DNA of 64,000 nucleotides from CAZAPG01 sp964486935 (GCA_964486935.1 CAZAPG010000015.1:1-64000); one strand, 5' to 3'. Positions 42,623 through 53,343 are shown, numbered from the stretch's first letter. Notes: generated by a model not told the origin, from the sequence alone. Made by a program: numbers and translations.

Positions 42623-45600
42623 TTAAGAATCTGGCTGATGGCCTTGCGTTGCTGCTTGAGCGCGCTCCAGATTGGCTTTTAAGGCAGCGGCCAAAGTTCT
42701 AACGTAAGGTTCTTTGAACATTCCCTCGTGCGAACCGGGCACCTCATTAACCTCAACGTTATCCCCGGCTATTTTTTTCCAGCCAATTTCAGGGTCTTGA
42801 CTATTGAATGCGGGCCGGCTGCGCGCCCTGAACAGGGTAACAGAGCCATTGTAAGGCTGGGGCCGGTAGTTTTTAATGGCCTGGTAGTGCGCCTCAATCA
42901 GGCGGCGGCGATGTTCCGGCAGTTCTGCGGCGTAATCAATAATATCGGCGGCATCTACCCGGTCTAATTCTATATTTCTCAAATTAAATTTGTGGTCAAA
43001 TCGTTTTTTGGCCACTCGGGTTTTTCGGCGAATTCTGGCCAGCATTTGATAGGGGGTGAGTTGCATAAAACTGCCAAACCAGTACGGAAGGTTTTTGAAA
43101 AAGCTGGCCAGAGTTGCGGATTTGCTAATTAGAAAGGACGCGTTATTTTTGGCGTTTATGTTGGGCGGCGTATGGTCAAAGGTAGCGAGCAGGGCAACTT
43201 GCTGGCCCTGCGCCTGAAGCTGGCGGGCCATTTCCAGGGCTACGGTGCCGCCAAAGCTGGCGCCGCCCAAATAGTAGGGGCCTTCGGGTTGAAGCGCGCG
43301 CATTTCTGTAATGTAATGGGCCGCCATTGCTTCAATTTGGGTAAAGGGTTCCTGAACGCCGTCCAGGCCGCGGGCCTGCAGGCCATAGAATGGCTGTTCC
43401 GGGGCAAGGTGTCGCGCCAAAGCGGCAAACCAGAGCACATCACCGGTAAGGCCATGCACGCAGAAAAACGGGGGCTTGTTACCGATGGGTTGCAAATCGA
43501 CCAGCGATGACCAGATGGTTAGCCCGGCCTGCTGGCGAATAAGGTTAGCCAAATGCTCGATGGTGGCTTCTTTGAACAGGCAAACCAACGGCAAATTTTT
43601 ACCAAATTCTTGCTCGATGCGAGAGAATAACCGCACCGCCAGCAGCGAGTGTCCGCCCAGCTCAAAAAAGCTATCTTTAATACCAATGGGGCGAATTTCC
43701 AGCACCTCTTCCCAAATTTTTACCAGCTTGCGCTCGATGATGTTTTTGGGGGCAACAAAGGTGCTTTGCAATTCTGAGCGAAGGGGGACAGGCTCTGGCA
43801 GGGCAGCGTAATCTATTTTGCCGTTGGGAGTCAGCGGTAAACTTTCTAGCAGCACAAATACCGCAGGAATCATGTAATCGGGCAGTTTTTGCCATAAAAA
43901 GTTGCGCAGGTATTTTCTAAATGGCGTTGTACCTTCAACCGGAATGAGATAGGCTACCAGGTGTTTTCTGCCAGACCGGCCCTCGTGTAGCACAACTACC
44001 GCTTCCTGAATATCGGGATGTTGTACCAAAGCGTGTTCAATTTCTTCCGGCTCAATTCTGAAACCGCGAATCTTTATTTGCCGGTCGGCCCGGCCGGCAA
44101 ATTCCAAAGTGCCATCTGGCAGATAGCGCCCCAAATCTCCGGTTTTGTATAGGCGGTCATTGGCAATTTGGGTAAAAGGATTGGCGATAAAACGCATTTG
44201 CGTGAGCAGGGCGTCGTTTAGATAACCTTTAGCCAGATGCGGGCTGCGCACATAAATTTCTCCCAGTTCGCCAATGCCGGCCAGTTGCTGCTGTTGATTC
44301 AGCACTAAAAGTTGCACATTGGGCATACCCCGCCCCAGGCTGTAGGTGGCTTTGTCTGGCTCTAATTGGGTTGGAACCCGATAGTAACCAACTGCTCGCT
44401 GGGTTTCGGTTGAGCCGTAAGAATTGATGCAGGTTACATTAGGGGCCAAATGGCGCAGCCGCATAACATCGCGCCGGGTGAGCCTGTCGCCTACAAAAAA
44501 GGCGTATCGCAGGGCGGTGAGTTGATGGTTGGGCGGCGGGTTTTCAGTTAACACCTGAGCCATTGCCGGGGTTAAATGGGCAAAGGTTATTCCCTGGTCG
44601 GCCATCCAGGCGGCTAACCGGCTTGACAGGCTCATAATGTTGGCCGCGGGAATACAAATGGTTGCGCCAACCCACAGGGCGGTAAAGATATCTCGCTGTA
44701 GAGGGTCGTGCGAGAGGCCGGACAGCATGCTGAAGCGGTCGGATGGGGTGAGGTCAAATTCCCGGGTTTGCCAGGGTAAAAAGTGCGAAAGCGGCCCATG
44801 CCGTCCAATTACACCCTTGGGTTGCCCCGTAGAGCCAGAGGTGAAGGCAATATAGGCCGTATCATCCGGGCCGACGGTAATATTGGGTCCGCTGGCGGGA
44901 TATTCGTTTAAAAAGTTTCCGGCTTGCGCCTGGTTGAGGGCAGGCAAGGTTAAACGGACAAGCCCGGGTTGCGCAGCTATAAACGTTTCCAGTTCGCGCG
45001 GCGGGCTGGCGGCTTCTAGCTGGAGCCATCCTTTGGGGTTTGTAATTTTTAGATACTCTATTAACCTGGAGGCTGGATGGGCCGGGTCTAAAATGGTAAA
45101 GGCGGCTCCGGCTTTTAGCGCGCCCAAAATTGCCCAAACCAGCGAAGCGCTGCGATGGCCGTAAATTGCTATCACATCTTGATGGTTAATGCCATTGGCG
45201 CGCAGATAGTGGGCCAACTGGCTGCTGCGGGTTTCAAGCTCTTGATATGTCCACCGGTCCTGCCAATCTATTACGGCCGGTTGGGTGGGTAATTGTTGGG
45301 CCTGTTGCGAAAACCTGGTATGAACAGCGCCATGCCACTGGGTTTGGAGCGGCCCGGCAGGGTCGGGTAACTGGGGCCGGATGGCAGGCGTTACCAACGA
45401 GAATTGGGTAATGGGCGTTTGCGGGTTTTCTACAATTTGGTTGAGCAGATGGTAATACTGGCCAAGCATTTCGGCCATGCGGGCCGGGCTAAACAGGTCG
45501 GCATTATAAACCAGGTTCAGCCGAATATTGTTATTCTGTTCTTTTACGTACAGGGTCAGGTCAAACAATGATTTCAGGCCGCCCGGTTTGAGTTGCTCAA

Positions 45601-48600
45601 CCTCAAGGCCGGGTAACTCTAACCGGGTATCTTCAAAATTAGACATATTGAAGAAGACTTGAAACAAGGGCGTGTGGCTTAAATCTCGCTGCGGCTGTAG
45701 CTCTTCCAGCAACTTTTCAAAGGGGACATCCTGATGCATAAAAGCTTGCAGGGCCACTTCGCGCACGCGGCCAAGCAGCTCTTCAAAACTGGGGTTGGCC
45801 GATAAATTGGTGCGTAAAACCAGGCTGTTGATAAAAAAGCCAATCAAATCTTCCGTTTCGGGCCATCTGCGTCCGGCAATGGGCGTGCCGACAACAATAT
45901 CTTTTTGTTGCGTGTAACGAAACAGCAAGAGCTTAAACGCTGCCAATAGCGTCATGAATAAGGTGGCATTTTGCTGGTGGCTTAATTTTTTAATGGCCTG
46001 CGTAAGCGGCTGAGATAGCGTTACTGATTGCTTGCCGCCGTTAAATGATTGCACCGCCGGACGCTGCTTGTCAGAGGGCAGTTCCAGCACCGAGGGCGCG
46101 CCGTTGAGTTGCTGCTTCCAATAATCAAGTTGAATTGTGAGGGTTTTGTCGTTAAGCCACCGGTTTTGCCAGGCGGCAAAATCGGCATACTGGAGCGGGA
46201 GTTGGGGCAGGGGCGATGACTCTCCGGCGGCAAGGGCTTTGTATAACGCCGAGAGTTCTCGATATAACACGCTCATCGACCAGCCATCGGAGATGATGTG
46301 GTGCATGGTTAAAAACAGGACATGCTTTTTAGAGTTGAGTTGCAGCAAAGTTGCTCTAAGAAGCGGGCCTTGAGTTAAATCAAAGGAAAAGGCGGCTTCT
46401 TGAGCGGCCAACTGCTGAACCTCAGTTTCTTGTTCGGATGAGGGTAGATGTTGCAGGTCGATAAAATTAAGTTTGAACGAAGATTGCGGGTTAATAAGCT
46501 GAACAGGTTCGCCCTCGACAACGCCAAAGGTGGTGCGGAGCGCCTCGTGGCGCTGAATAATTGTATCAAGACTTTGCTCCAAAGCGGTTGTATCGAGTGG
46601 ACCGGCCAGTTGAAACCCTTGCGAAATGTTGTAGGAGGCTCCGGTAAACTCCAGTTGTTCAAGAAACCAGAGCCGTTGTTGGGCAAAAGAAAGCGGCAAT
46701 TTATGTCCACGAAGCGGGGGAGTGATAGAGATATTCTCTGGCAAGCCCTGTTTAGCCCGACACGCTGCCTCAACGCTTTGCGCCAGATGGGCCACCGTTG
46801 GCTTTTCAAATAGGGTGCGTAACGGGAGTGATATTTGAAACACCGTCTGTATACGAGACATAACTCGCGTAGCCAGCAGCGAGTGGCCGCCCAGTTCAAA
46901 GAAATTATCGTCAATGCCAACCTGTTCCATCCCCAAAATTTCAGACCAGATGCCGGTTAATACCTCTTCAACAGGCGAGCGGGGCGCGGCGAAGGGGGTT
47001 TCCAGTTCCGAGCGCGTGTATTCCGGCGCCGGCAATGCCTGGCGATTGATTTTGCCATTGGGCGTTAAAGGTAAATTATCCAGGGGTATCAGCACTGACG
47101 GGAGCAGATAATGGGGCAGCCTGTCTTTAAGGTAGCGAATCAGGTCGGCAACGGTGACGGGGCGGGCCTGGTTAGCCACAAAATAAGCCGCTAAACGTTT
47201 GTCTTCGGGCTGAAATTGATGGGCGCTGACTACGGCCTCTTGCACCGCCGGATGCTGGCGCAGGGTTGCCTCAATTTCGCCGGGTTCAACCCGGAAGCCT
47301 CTGATTTTTAGCTGCTGGTCGGTGCGCCCGAGAAACTCCAGGGAGCCATCGGGCCGGTAGCGGGCCAAATCGCCGGTTTTATATAAACGCTCGCCCGGCG
47401 TTGAGCTGAAAGGGTTGGGAATGAATTTTTCGGCAGTTAAGTCGGGTTGGTTGAGATAGGTTCTGGCTAACCCGTGGCCGGCAATGTACAACTCGCCGGG
47501 CAGGCCAACGGGGACGGGTTGTAAATGATGGTCCAGCAGAAATACCTGGGTGTTGGCAATGGGTCGGCCAATGGGGGGTGGAGTAGGGGCCGGCTGATGG
47601 GGGTTGAGCCGGGCCGAGGTGGTGACGACCGTGTATTCGGTGGGGCCATAGTTGTTGACCACCGTGAAAGGCAGGGTGGCGACCGGGGTATAGGTTAACC
47701 TGTCCCCGCCGGTTAACATCAGACGTAAAGAGGTGCGCCGCCAGTCCAGTTGCAACAGGCGTTCGGCCAGGGGCGTCGGCACAAAGGTTACGGTAATGTG
47801 TTGGGCAATGAGCCAATGCTGCAAAAGTTGAGGCGAAGTGCGGGTTTCTTCATCTGGCACAAAATGCACAGAAGCGCCGGCAGCCAGATAAGGCCAGATT
47901 TCCCACACGCTGGCATCAAAAGATAGAGCGGCCAGTTGGGTGGCCCGGTCGGTTGGGTTAATGGCAAAAGCGCGTTGATGCCAGTAAACCAAATTGAGTA
48001 AGCTGTGGTGGCTAATGGCTGTCCCTTTTGGCCTGCCGGTAGAGCCGGAGGTGTAGATGACATAAGCCAGGTTTGCCGGCAAAATATTGGTTGCCGGGTT
48101 GTCCGGGACTTCGGCCAGCCAGGCGGGCCGGTCAGCATCCAGGCAGACTGTCCGGGCCGGGCTGTCGGGCAGATTGGCTAAAAGCCGGGATTGGGTCAAC
48201 ACCACCGGCGTTGCGCTATCGGCCAGCATAAAAGCGAGCCGTTCTTGCGGGTAGGTTGGGTCTAGCGGCACGTAAGCGCCCCCGGCTTTGAGAATGGCTA
48301 AAATTGCCACTATCATCTCGATTGAACGCTCCAGACACACCCCCACCAGCACCTCCGGCCCAACGCCCAGCTTGTGCAGATAATGGGCCAGTTGGTTGGC
48401 TTGCCGGTTCAGGTCGCCATAAGTGAGATGATGGTCGTCAAACACTACGGCAATCGCCTGCGGGGTGCGTTGAGCCTGGGCTTCAAACAGGTGGTGGACA
48501 CACAGGTGTTGGGGATAGTCGGCGCGGGTGTCGTTCCATTCGACCAGCAGCCGGTGGCGTTCGGGTTGGGAGAGCAGGGGCAGGCGGGCAATGGGTTGGG

Positions 48601-50014
48601 CGGGATTGCTGACAGCGCCCTCAAGCAAAGTTTGGAAGTAGCCGGCCATTCGCTCGATGGTGGCGGCCTCAAACAAATCGGTGTTGTATTCCAGATGGCC
48701 GCGCAAGGCGTCATCTGACTCGGTCAGCGAGAGGGTCAGGTCAAATTTGGCAGTTTCAGATTGTATCTTAATCTGGCTGGCGGTTAGTTGGGCAAGGTCA
48801 GGCGGTCGAGTGGTCTGGTGGTTTAGGGTAAACATCACCTGAACTAACGGGTTGTAGCTGAGGTTGCGCTCCGGCTGTAATTCTTCAACCAGTTTTTCAA
48901 AAGGCAAATCCTGGTGAGCAAATGCCCCCAGCGTTGTCTCTCGCACGCTTGAAATCAATTGCTCAAAGGTGAGGTTGCCGGATACAGGAGTACGCAGCGC
49001 CAGGGTGTTAACAAAAAAACCAATCAGGGGTTCAATTTCGGCGTGAGCGCGATTAGCAATGGGGCTGCCAACCACAATATTGGCTTGCCGGGTATAGCGG
49101 TAGAGCAATACCTTGAACGCCGCCAGCAGCGTCATAAAGAGCGTGGCGTTTTGCTGCCGGCTAAATTGTTTAAGCCTTTTGACAAGTGACTGCGGTAATT
49201 CAAAAGCGTATTTTGCGCCGTTAAACGTTTGAACGGGTGGGCGAGGCCGGTCGGTGGGGAGTTCCAGCACGGGGGGCGCGCCGGCGAGTTGCTTTTGCCA
49301 ATAAGCAAGCTCCGCCTTTGGATGGTCGCTACTAAGCCATTGCCGCTGCCAGCGCGCAAAATCGGCGTATTGAATTGGCAGTTGGGCCAGCGGCGAGGGT
49401 TGGGCCAGGGCAAAGGCATTATACAGCGCAGACAACTCCTGGAGGAAAATATCCATCGACCAGCCATCGAAGATGATGTGGTGAAAGATGAGCAATAGCA
49501 GGTGCTCTTTCTGGCTCAAACGCAGAAGCGTAACCCGAAGTAACGGCCCCTGGCCTAAATTAAAGGGCTGTTGCGTTTCCTCAGTAATCAGCTTTTGGGT
49601 TTCAAATTCCTGCTGTGGCTGCGGCAGGCGGCTCAAATCAACTACCGAAAACGGCATACTTAAGGTTGGAGCAATGATTTGAACCGGCTGGTCATTTTCT
49701 ACGGCAAAGGTGGTCCGCAGTACTTCGTGGCGGTTTACAATTTCATTGACGGTTTGCTCCAGGGCGGTTATATTCAGCAAACCGCTAAGCTGATAAGCCG
49801 CAGAAATATTGTAAACAGAGCTTTCGGGTTCTAACTGGTTAAGAAACCAGAGCCGTTGTTGGGCAAAAGAAAGCGGAACAATGTTCTGCCCTGCCGGTCT
49901 GGCTGGAATGCCGGGCAAGCTTGAGGTGTCAAGCCCCTCTTTTTGAAGCAAAATTTCAAGCAGCGCTTGTTGGTTAGAAGACAAATCAATTTTTGGTTTG
50001 AGAGAACGACTCAT
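42623..50014 (-). CDS. nonribosomal peptide synthetase, C-A-PCP-C-A-PCP-TE (terminal two modules)
   Basis: A 2463-residue synthetase. C1 (about 45-480, HHIIFDG at 178); A1 (about 510-1000, YTSGSTGRPKG near 656, NNYGPTE near 789); PCP1 (GGHSL near 1042); C2 (HHIISDG near 1241); A2 (about 1545-2040, FTSGSTGQPKG near 1727, NSYGSTE near 1866); PCP2 (GGHSLL near 2121); thioesterase (nucleophile in GGASFGG near 2254, His in GSHEGMF near 2427). Hand-read specificity codes: A1 DAWFLGNVVK, a known Leu code; A2 DPRHFVSRAK, close to the Lys2 aminoadipate code DPRHFVMRAK. No epimerase domain. Start overlaps the previous gene's stop by four bases. The A1 flanks are nearly identical in DNA to those in the gene at 53336. 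Confidence 0.95.
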   Translation of the reverse strand: MSRSLKPKIDLSSNQQALLEILLQKEGLDTSSLPGIPARPAGQNIVPLSFAQQRLWFLNQLEPESSVYNISAAYQLSGLLNITALEQTVNEIVNRHEVLRTTFAVENDQPVQIIAPTLSMPFSVVDLSRLPQPQQEFETQKLITEETQQPFNLGQGPLLRVTLLRLSQKEHLLLLIFHHIIFDGWSMDIFLQELSALYNAFALAQPSPLAQLPIQYADFARWQRQWLSSDHPKAELAYWQKQLAGAPPVLELPTDRPRPPVQTFNGAKYAFELPQSLVKRLKQFSRQQNATLFMTLLAAFKVLLYRYTRQANIVVGSPIANRAHAEIEPLIGFFVNTLALRTPVSGNLTFEQLISSVRETTLGAFAHQDLPFEKLVEELQPERNLSYNPLVQVMFTLNHQTTRPPDLAQLTASQIKIQSETAKFDLTLSLTESDDALRGHLEYNTDLFEAATIERMAGYFQTLLEGAVSNPAQPIARLPLLSQPERHRLLVEWNDTRADYPQHLCVHHLFEAQAQRTPQAIAVVFDDHHLTYGDLNRQANQLAHYLHKLGVGPEVLVGVCLERSIEMIVAILAILKAGGAYVPLDPTYPQERLAFMLADSATPVVLTQSRLLANLPDSPARTVCLDADRPAWLAEVPDNPATNILPANLAYVIYTSGSTGRPKGTAISHHSLLNLVYWHQRAFAINPTDRATQLAALSFDASVWEIWPYLAAGASVHFVPDEETRTSPQLLQHWLIAQHITVTFVPTPLAERLLQLDWRRTSLRLMLTGGDRLTYTPVATLPFTVVNNYGPTEYTVVTTSARLNPHQPAPTPPPIGRPIANTQVFLLDHHLQPVPVGLPGELYIAGHGLARTYLNQPDLTAEKFIPNPFSSTPGERLYKTGDLARYRPDGSLEFLGRTDQQLKIRGFRVEPGEIEATLRQHPAVQEAVVSAHQFQPEDKRLAAYFVANQARPVTVADLIRYLKDRLPHYLLPSVLIPLDNLPLTPNGKINRQALPAPEYTRSELETPFAAPRSPVEEVLTGIWSEILGMEQVGIDDNFFELGGHSLLATRVMSRIQTVFQISLPLRTLFEKPTVAHLAQSVEAACRAKQGLPENISITPPLRGHKLPLSFAQQRLWFLEQLEFTGASYNISQGFQLAGPLDTTALEQSLDTIIQRHEALRTTFGVVEGEPVQLINPQSSFKLNFIDLQHLPSSEQETEVQQLAAQEAAFSFDLTQGPLLRATLLQLNSKKHVLFLTMHHIISDGWSMSVLYRELSALYKALAAGESSPLPQLPLQYADFAAWQNRWLNDKTLTIQLDYWKQQLNGAPSVLELPSDKQRPAVQSFNGGKQSVTLSQPLTQAIKKLSHQQNATLFMTLLAAFKLLLFRYTQQKDIVVGTPIAGRRWPETEDLIGFFINSLVLRTNLSANPSFEELLGRVREVALQAFMHQDVPFEKLLEELQPQRDLSHTPLFQVFFNMSNFEDTRLELPGLEVEQLKPGGLKSLFDLTLYVKEQNNNIRLNLVYNADLFSPARMAEMLGQYYHLLNQIVENPQTPITQFSLVTPAIRPQLPDPAGPLQTQWHGAVHTRFSQQAQQLPTQPAVIDWQDRWTYQELETRSSQLAHYLRANGINHQDVIAIYGHRSASLVWAILGALKAGAAFTILDPAHPASRLIEYLKITNPKGWLQLEAASPPRELETFIAAQPGLVRLTLPALNQAQAGNFLNEYPASGPNITVGPDDTAYIAFTSGSTGQPKGVIGRHGPLSHFLPWQTREFDLTPSDRFSMLSGLSHDPLQRDIFTALWVGATICIPAANIMSLSSRLAAWMADQGITFAHLTPAMAQVLTENPPPNHQLTALRYAFFVGDRLTRRDVMRLRHLAPNVTCINSYGSTETQRAVGYYRVPTQLEPDKATYSLGRGMPNVQLLVLNQQQQLAGIGELGEIYVRSPHLAKGYLNDALLTQMRFIANPFTQIANDRLYKTGDLGRYLPDGTLEFAGRADRQIKIRGFRIEPEEIEHALVQHPDIQEAVVVLHEGRSGRKHLVAYLIPVEGTTPFRKYLRNFLWQKLPDYMIPAVFVLLESLPLTPNGKIDYAALPEPVPLRSELQSTFVAPKNIIERKLVKIWEEVLEIRPIGIKDSFFELGGHSLLAVRLFSRIEQEFGKNLPLVCLFKEATIEHLANLIRQQAGLTIWSSLVDLQPIGNKPPFFCVHGLTGDVLWFAALARHLAPEQPFYGLQARGLDGVQEPFTQIEAMAAHYITEMRALQPEGPYYLGGASFGGTVALEMARQLQAQGQQVALLATFDHTPPNINAKNNASFLISKSATLASFFKNLPYWFGSFMQLTPYQMLARIRRKTRVAKKRFDHKFNLRNIELDRVDAADIIDYAAELPEHRRRLIEAHYQAIKNYRPQPYNGSVTLFRARSRPAFNSQDPEIGWKKIAGDNVEVNEVPGSHEGMFKEPYVRTLAAALKANLERAQAATQGHQPDS
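48251..48691 (-). repeat. near-identical NRPS segment, copy A
   Basis: 441 bases covering the end of C1, the C-A linker and the start of A1. Matches 54971-55411 with about six mismatches, all in the left 130 bases; 48378-48691 (314 bases) are identical. Confidence 0.9.
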
Positions 50015-53000
50015 AATGCTTCATCCTGCCGATGCAATTTGCTATCTTTGTCTAACATCGCCTGTATGGTCTCTTCGGAGAGTTGAGTGACCTGGAGCAG
50101 TAGTTGGGCAATCTTTTCAAGCCGGTTGGGTTGCTCTTGAGAGAATCGGGTTAATGCCGAGGCCAGTTCCGCGATTGTAGGTGAGTCAAAGAGAGTCTGT
50201 AAGGGCAATTCTACTTGAAACAAATTGCGAATCCGGGTGATAATTTGGGTTGCTAGTAATGAGTGTCCGCCCAGTTCAAAAAAGTTGTCGTAGATGCCCA
50301 CCTGGCTAATCCCCAAAACTTTGATCCAGATACCGGCTAATATTTCCTCTATAGGATTGCGTGGGGGCACATAACCCGTACCGGTGGGTGAGTAAGTGTA
50401 ATCTGGAGTTGGCAAAGCGTGACGGTCTGTTTTGCCATTGGGGGTTAGGGGTATTTTATCAAGCGGTATAAATGTGACGGGAAGCATATAGGCAGGTAGT
50501 TTTTCTTTGAGATAGTGATACAAATTTGAGTCTAATATTGCTTCTTGCCGGTGAGCCACAACATAAGCAATAAGCCGTTTATTGCGCTGGTTATCCTCTT
50601 GAGTGATTACCACCGCCTCTTGCACAGCGGGGTGTTTTTTGAGCGCGGCTTCGATTTCTTCAAGCTCAACCCTGACCCCTCTGATTTTAACCTGATTATC
50701 AATTCGACCTATAAACTCAATATTGCCATCAGGCAAATAGCGAGCCAAGTCTCCGGTTTTGTAAAGGCGCGTACCTGGCTGGTTGCTAAATGGATTGGGG
50801 ATAAATTTTTGGGCCGTTAATTCCGGCATGTTCAAATAGCCCCGAGCCAAACCATCACCGCCAATGTACAACTCGCCGGGCGTGCCCACAGGCGCCGGCT
50901 GCAAATAAGCATCTAAAAGGTAAATTTGGGTATTAGCAATTGGGCGGCCAATAGGAACCCGCGAAAGGAATTTGCGCTGGCTTATATCACACCAGGTTGA
51001 GTCAGCAGATACTTCGGACATGCCGTAAAGGTTAAGGAGTATGCTATTGGGCATGTATGTTTGAAACCTGACAACCAACTGTTCAGAAAGGATTTCTCCG
51101 CTGGAAATCCAGATTTTTAAATTTGAAAGCCGTGCTTTAAGGTCGTGGCAACTATCTAGTAAAACGTGCAATAATGAAGGCACCAAGCCAATGCGGGTAA
51201 TATTATTTGTTTCAAGGATTTTGATAAATTGGTAAGGGTCCTTCAAGGTTTCATCGGGAATAATTACACTCGGAACGCCCTGAAGTAACGGTCCAAAAAT
51301 CTCCCAAAGCGAGTCTATAAAACCCAGAGAAGTTTTTTGGCAGCAAATTTCTTTATCCGCAAAAGGGTAGGTTTTCCACATCCACGTTAAGCGATTGAGA
51401 GCGCCCTTATGAGTGCCAAGAACACCTTTGGGCAACCCGGTTGAACCCGACGTATAAATTACATATGCCAGGTTATCGGACTTAACATTGGTAATTGGAT
51501 TTTTGTAGCTTTCCCGGTTAATACATTCTTTATCTGAGTCGATACAAATTATGTTGGCCTTAACTTCTGGCAGTTTGTTAACAAGTTGGCGTCTTGTTAA
51601 AACAACAGGCGCTTGCGAGTTTGCCAGCAGGTAGGCCAACCTTTCTTTGGGATATGAAGGGTCTAAAGGTAGATAGGCGCCACCTGCTTTGAGAATACCC
51701 AATAAGCCGATGACCATTTCTATTGAACGTTCCAGGCAAATGCCCACCAATGTTTCAGAACCAACCCCCTGGTTTTTTAAATAGTGGGCTAATTGGTTTG
51801 CCCGGCTATTGAGCTGTTGATAGGTTAATAGCTGGTCTTCATATTTTAAGGCAATAGCATTGGGCGTATGTTTTGCCTGAGTTTCAAAAAGGTGATGAAT
51901 ACATTGATTTTGGGGATAATTGGTATGCGTATCATTCCAGGTTATCAATAGTTGTTGCTGTTCTGCCCTGGTCAATATATTCAATTGAGAAATGGGGGCT
52001 TTCGGGTTAGCCACAACACTTTGTAATAAGTTTTGGAAATGTTGCGTAATCCGGGTAATGCTCTCTTTTGTAAACAGAGCTGTATTATATTCTATAAACC
52101 CTTGGAGTGCGCTATTTTCCTCGGTGATGGATAGGGTTAAATCAAATTTTGCCGTTACAAATTCTAACTCCACAGGCTGAATTGCCAGGTTGGGTAATTG
52201 GGGTATTTGGTTAGGCGTATTTTGCAATATAAACATAATCTGAAACAGCGGGTTGTAACTCAGGCTGCGGGGCGGTTGCAGTTCCTCTACTAATTTTTCA
52301 AACGGCAAATCCTGATGAGTATAGGCGTCAAGGGCTACTGCTCGAACCCGCCTTACCAGATTTTGGAAGGAGGGATTACCAGAAAGGTTACTGCGCAAAA
52401 CCAAGGTATTTACAAAAAAGCCAATAAGCCCTTCCAGTTCGCTTCGATTACGGTTGGCAATAGGTGTGCCAATAATAAGGTCGGTCTGTCCGGTATAGCG
52501 GTACAGTAAAGTTTTAAACGCGGCCAGGAGCACCATAAATAAGGTCGCTTCTTCCTGGCGACATAAGAGCTTTAACCCCTCAACAATATTTTCGGGTATG
52601 GTCAATCTTTGTCGCGCCCCTCTAAAATCCTGAGTCGCCGGTCGCGGATAATCTAAAGTCAGGTCTAATAACGGCGCTGCGCCATTGAGCTGGCGCTTCC
52701 AGTAATCTAGCTGCGTTTTTAGCGTATCGCCTTGTAACCACTCACGCTGCCAGATGGCGTAATCGGCGTATTGAATTGGCAAGCGAGGCAGAGTGGGGCT
52801 GTTATTGTTTAAAAAAGCCTGGTAGGCTGTAAATATCTCGCGCAGCAAATTATTCATCGACCAGCCATCGGAAATAATGTGGTGCATGGTAATGAGCAGC
52901 ACATGCTCTGCCGGGGCCAGGCGCAACAACTTGACCCGCAATAGCGGGCCTTGGGTCAGGTCAAAAGGTTGTCTGGCCCACCGCTGAACTTCAGATTGTT

Positions 53001-53343
53001 GTTCAACCTGAGACATGTGACCAAGGTCTATCACCGTTAGCGGCATAGGCAGCGCTGGGCTAATAACCTGAACCGGCTGCTCATCTACCACGGAAAAAGT
53101 AGTCCGTAAAGCTTCGTGGCGCTGCGCTACCAAATTGAGGCTCTGCTCCAGCAACAACGGGTTGAGTGCTCCCTTAAGCCGCACCGCCTGAGACAGATTG
53201 TAAGCGGTGCTGTGGGGGTCTAACTGATGTAATAACCACAGACGCTGTTGGGCAAAGGAGAGTGGAAATACAAAAACCTCCTCTGTTTGACTGCTTTGGG
53301 TTTTTATTTCAGGTTGTGGTAAGGGTGTAACGTTTTTAGTCAT
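50011..53343 (-). CDS. nonribosomal peptide synthetase, C-A-PCP (second amino-acid module)
   Basis: A 1110-residue single-module synthetase. C domain about 25-450 (HHIISDG near 155); A domain about 475-965 (YTSGSTGLPKG near 632, A4 region LGFIDSLWEIF, NLYGMSE); PCP about 985-1055 (GGHSLL near 1024); 60-residue C-terminal tail, possibly a docking region. Hand-read code IDWGISLADK. The usual first Asp is shifted one place, and the code matches the known beta-alanine code VDWVISLADK at eight of ten positions. An in-frame ATG exists at 53397, but the ATG at 53343 overlaps the preceding stop by eight bases and fits translational coupling. Confidence 0.93.
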   Translation of the reverse strand: MTKNVTPLPQPEIKTQSSQTEEVFVFPLSFAQQRLWLLHQLDPHSTAYNLSQAVRLKGALNPLLLEQSLNLVAQRHEALRTTFSVVDEQPVQVISPALPMPLTVIDLGHMSQVEQQSEVQRWARQPFDLTQGPLLRVKLLRLAPAEHVLLITMHHIISDGWSMNNLLREIFTAYQAFLNNNSPTLPRLPIQYADYAIWQREWLQGDTLKTQLDYWKRQLNGAAPLLDLTLDYPRPATQDFRGARQRLTIPENIVEGLKLLCRQEEATLFMVLLAAFKTLLYRYTGQTDLIIGTPIANRNRSELEGLIGFFVNTLVLRSNLSGNPSFQNLVRRVRAVALDAYTHQDLPFEKLVEELQPPRSLSYNPLFQIMFILQNTPNQIPQLPNLAIQPVELEFVTAKFDLTLSITEENSALQGFIEYNTALFTKESITRITQHFQNLLQSVVANPKAPISQLNILTRAEQQQLLITWNDTHTNYPQNQCIHHLFETQAKHTPNAIALKYEDQLLTYQQLNSRANQLAHYLKNQGVGSETLVGICLERSIEMVIGLLGILKAGGAYLPLDPSYPKERLAYLLANSQAPVVLTRRQLVNKLPEVKANIICIDSDKECINRESYKNPITNVKSDNLAYVIYTSGSTGLPKGVLGTHKGALNRLTWMWKTYPFADKEICCQKTSLGFIDSLWEIFGPLLQGVPSVIIPDETLKDPYQFIKILETNNITRIGLVPSLLHVLLDSCHDLKARLSNLKIWISSGEILSEQLVVRFQTYMPNSILLNLYGMSEVSADSTWCDISQRKFLSRVPIGRPIANTQIYLLDAYLQPAPVGTPGELYIGGDGLARGYLNMPELTAQKFIPNPFSNQPGTRLYKTGDLARYLPDGNIEFIGRIDNQVKIRGVRVELEEIEAALKKHPAVQEAVVITQEDNQRNKRLIAYVVAHRQEAILDSNLYHYLKEKLPAYMLPVTFIPLDKIPLTPNGKTDRHALPTPDYTYSPTGTGYVPPRNPIEEILAGIWIKVLGISQVGIYDNFFELGGHSLLATQIITRIRNLFQVELPLQTLFDSPTIAELASALTRFSQEQPNRLEKIAQLLLQVTQLSEETIQAMLDKDSKLHRQDEAL

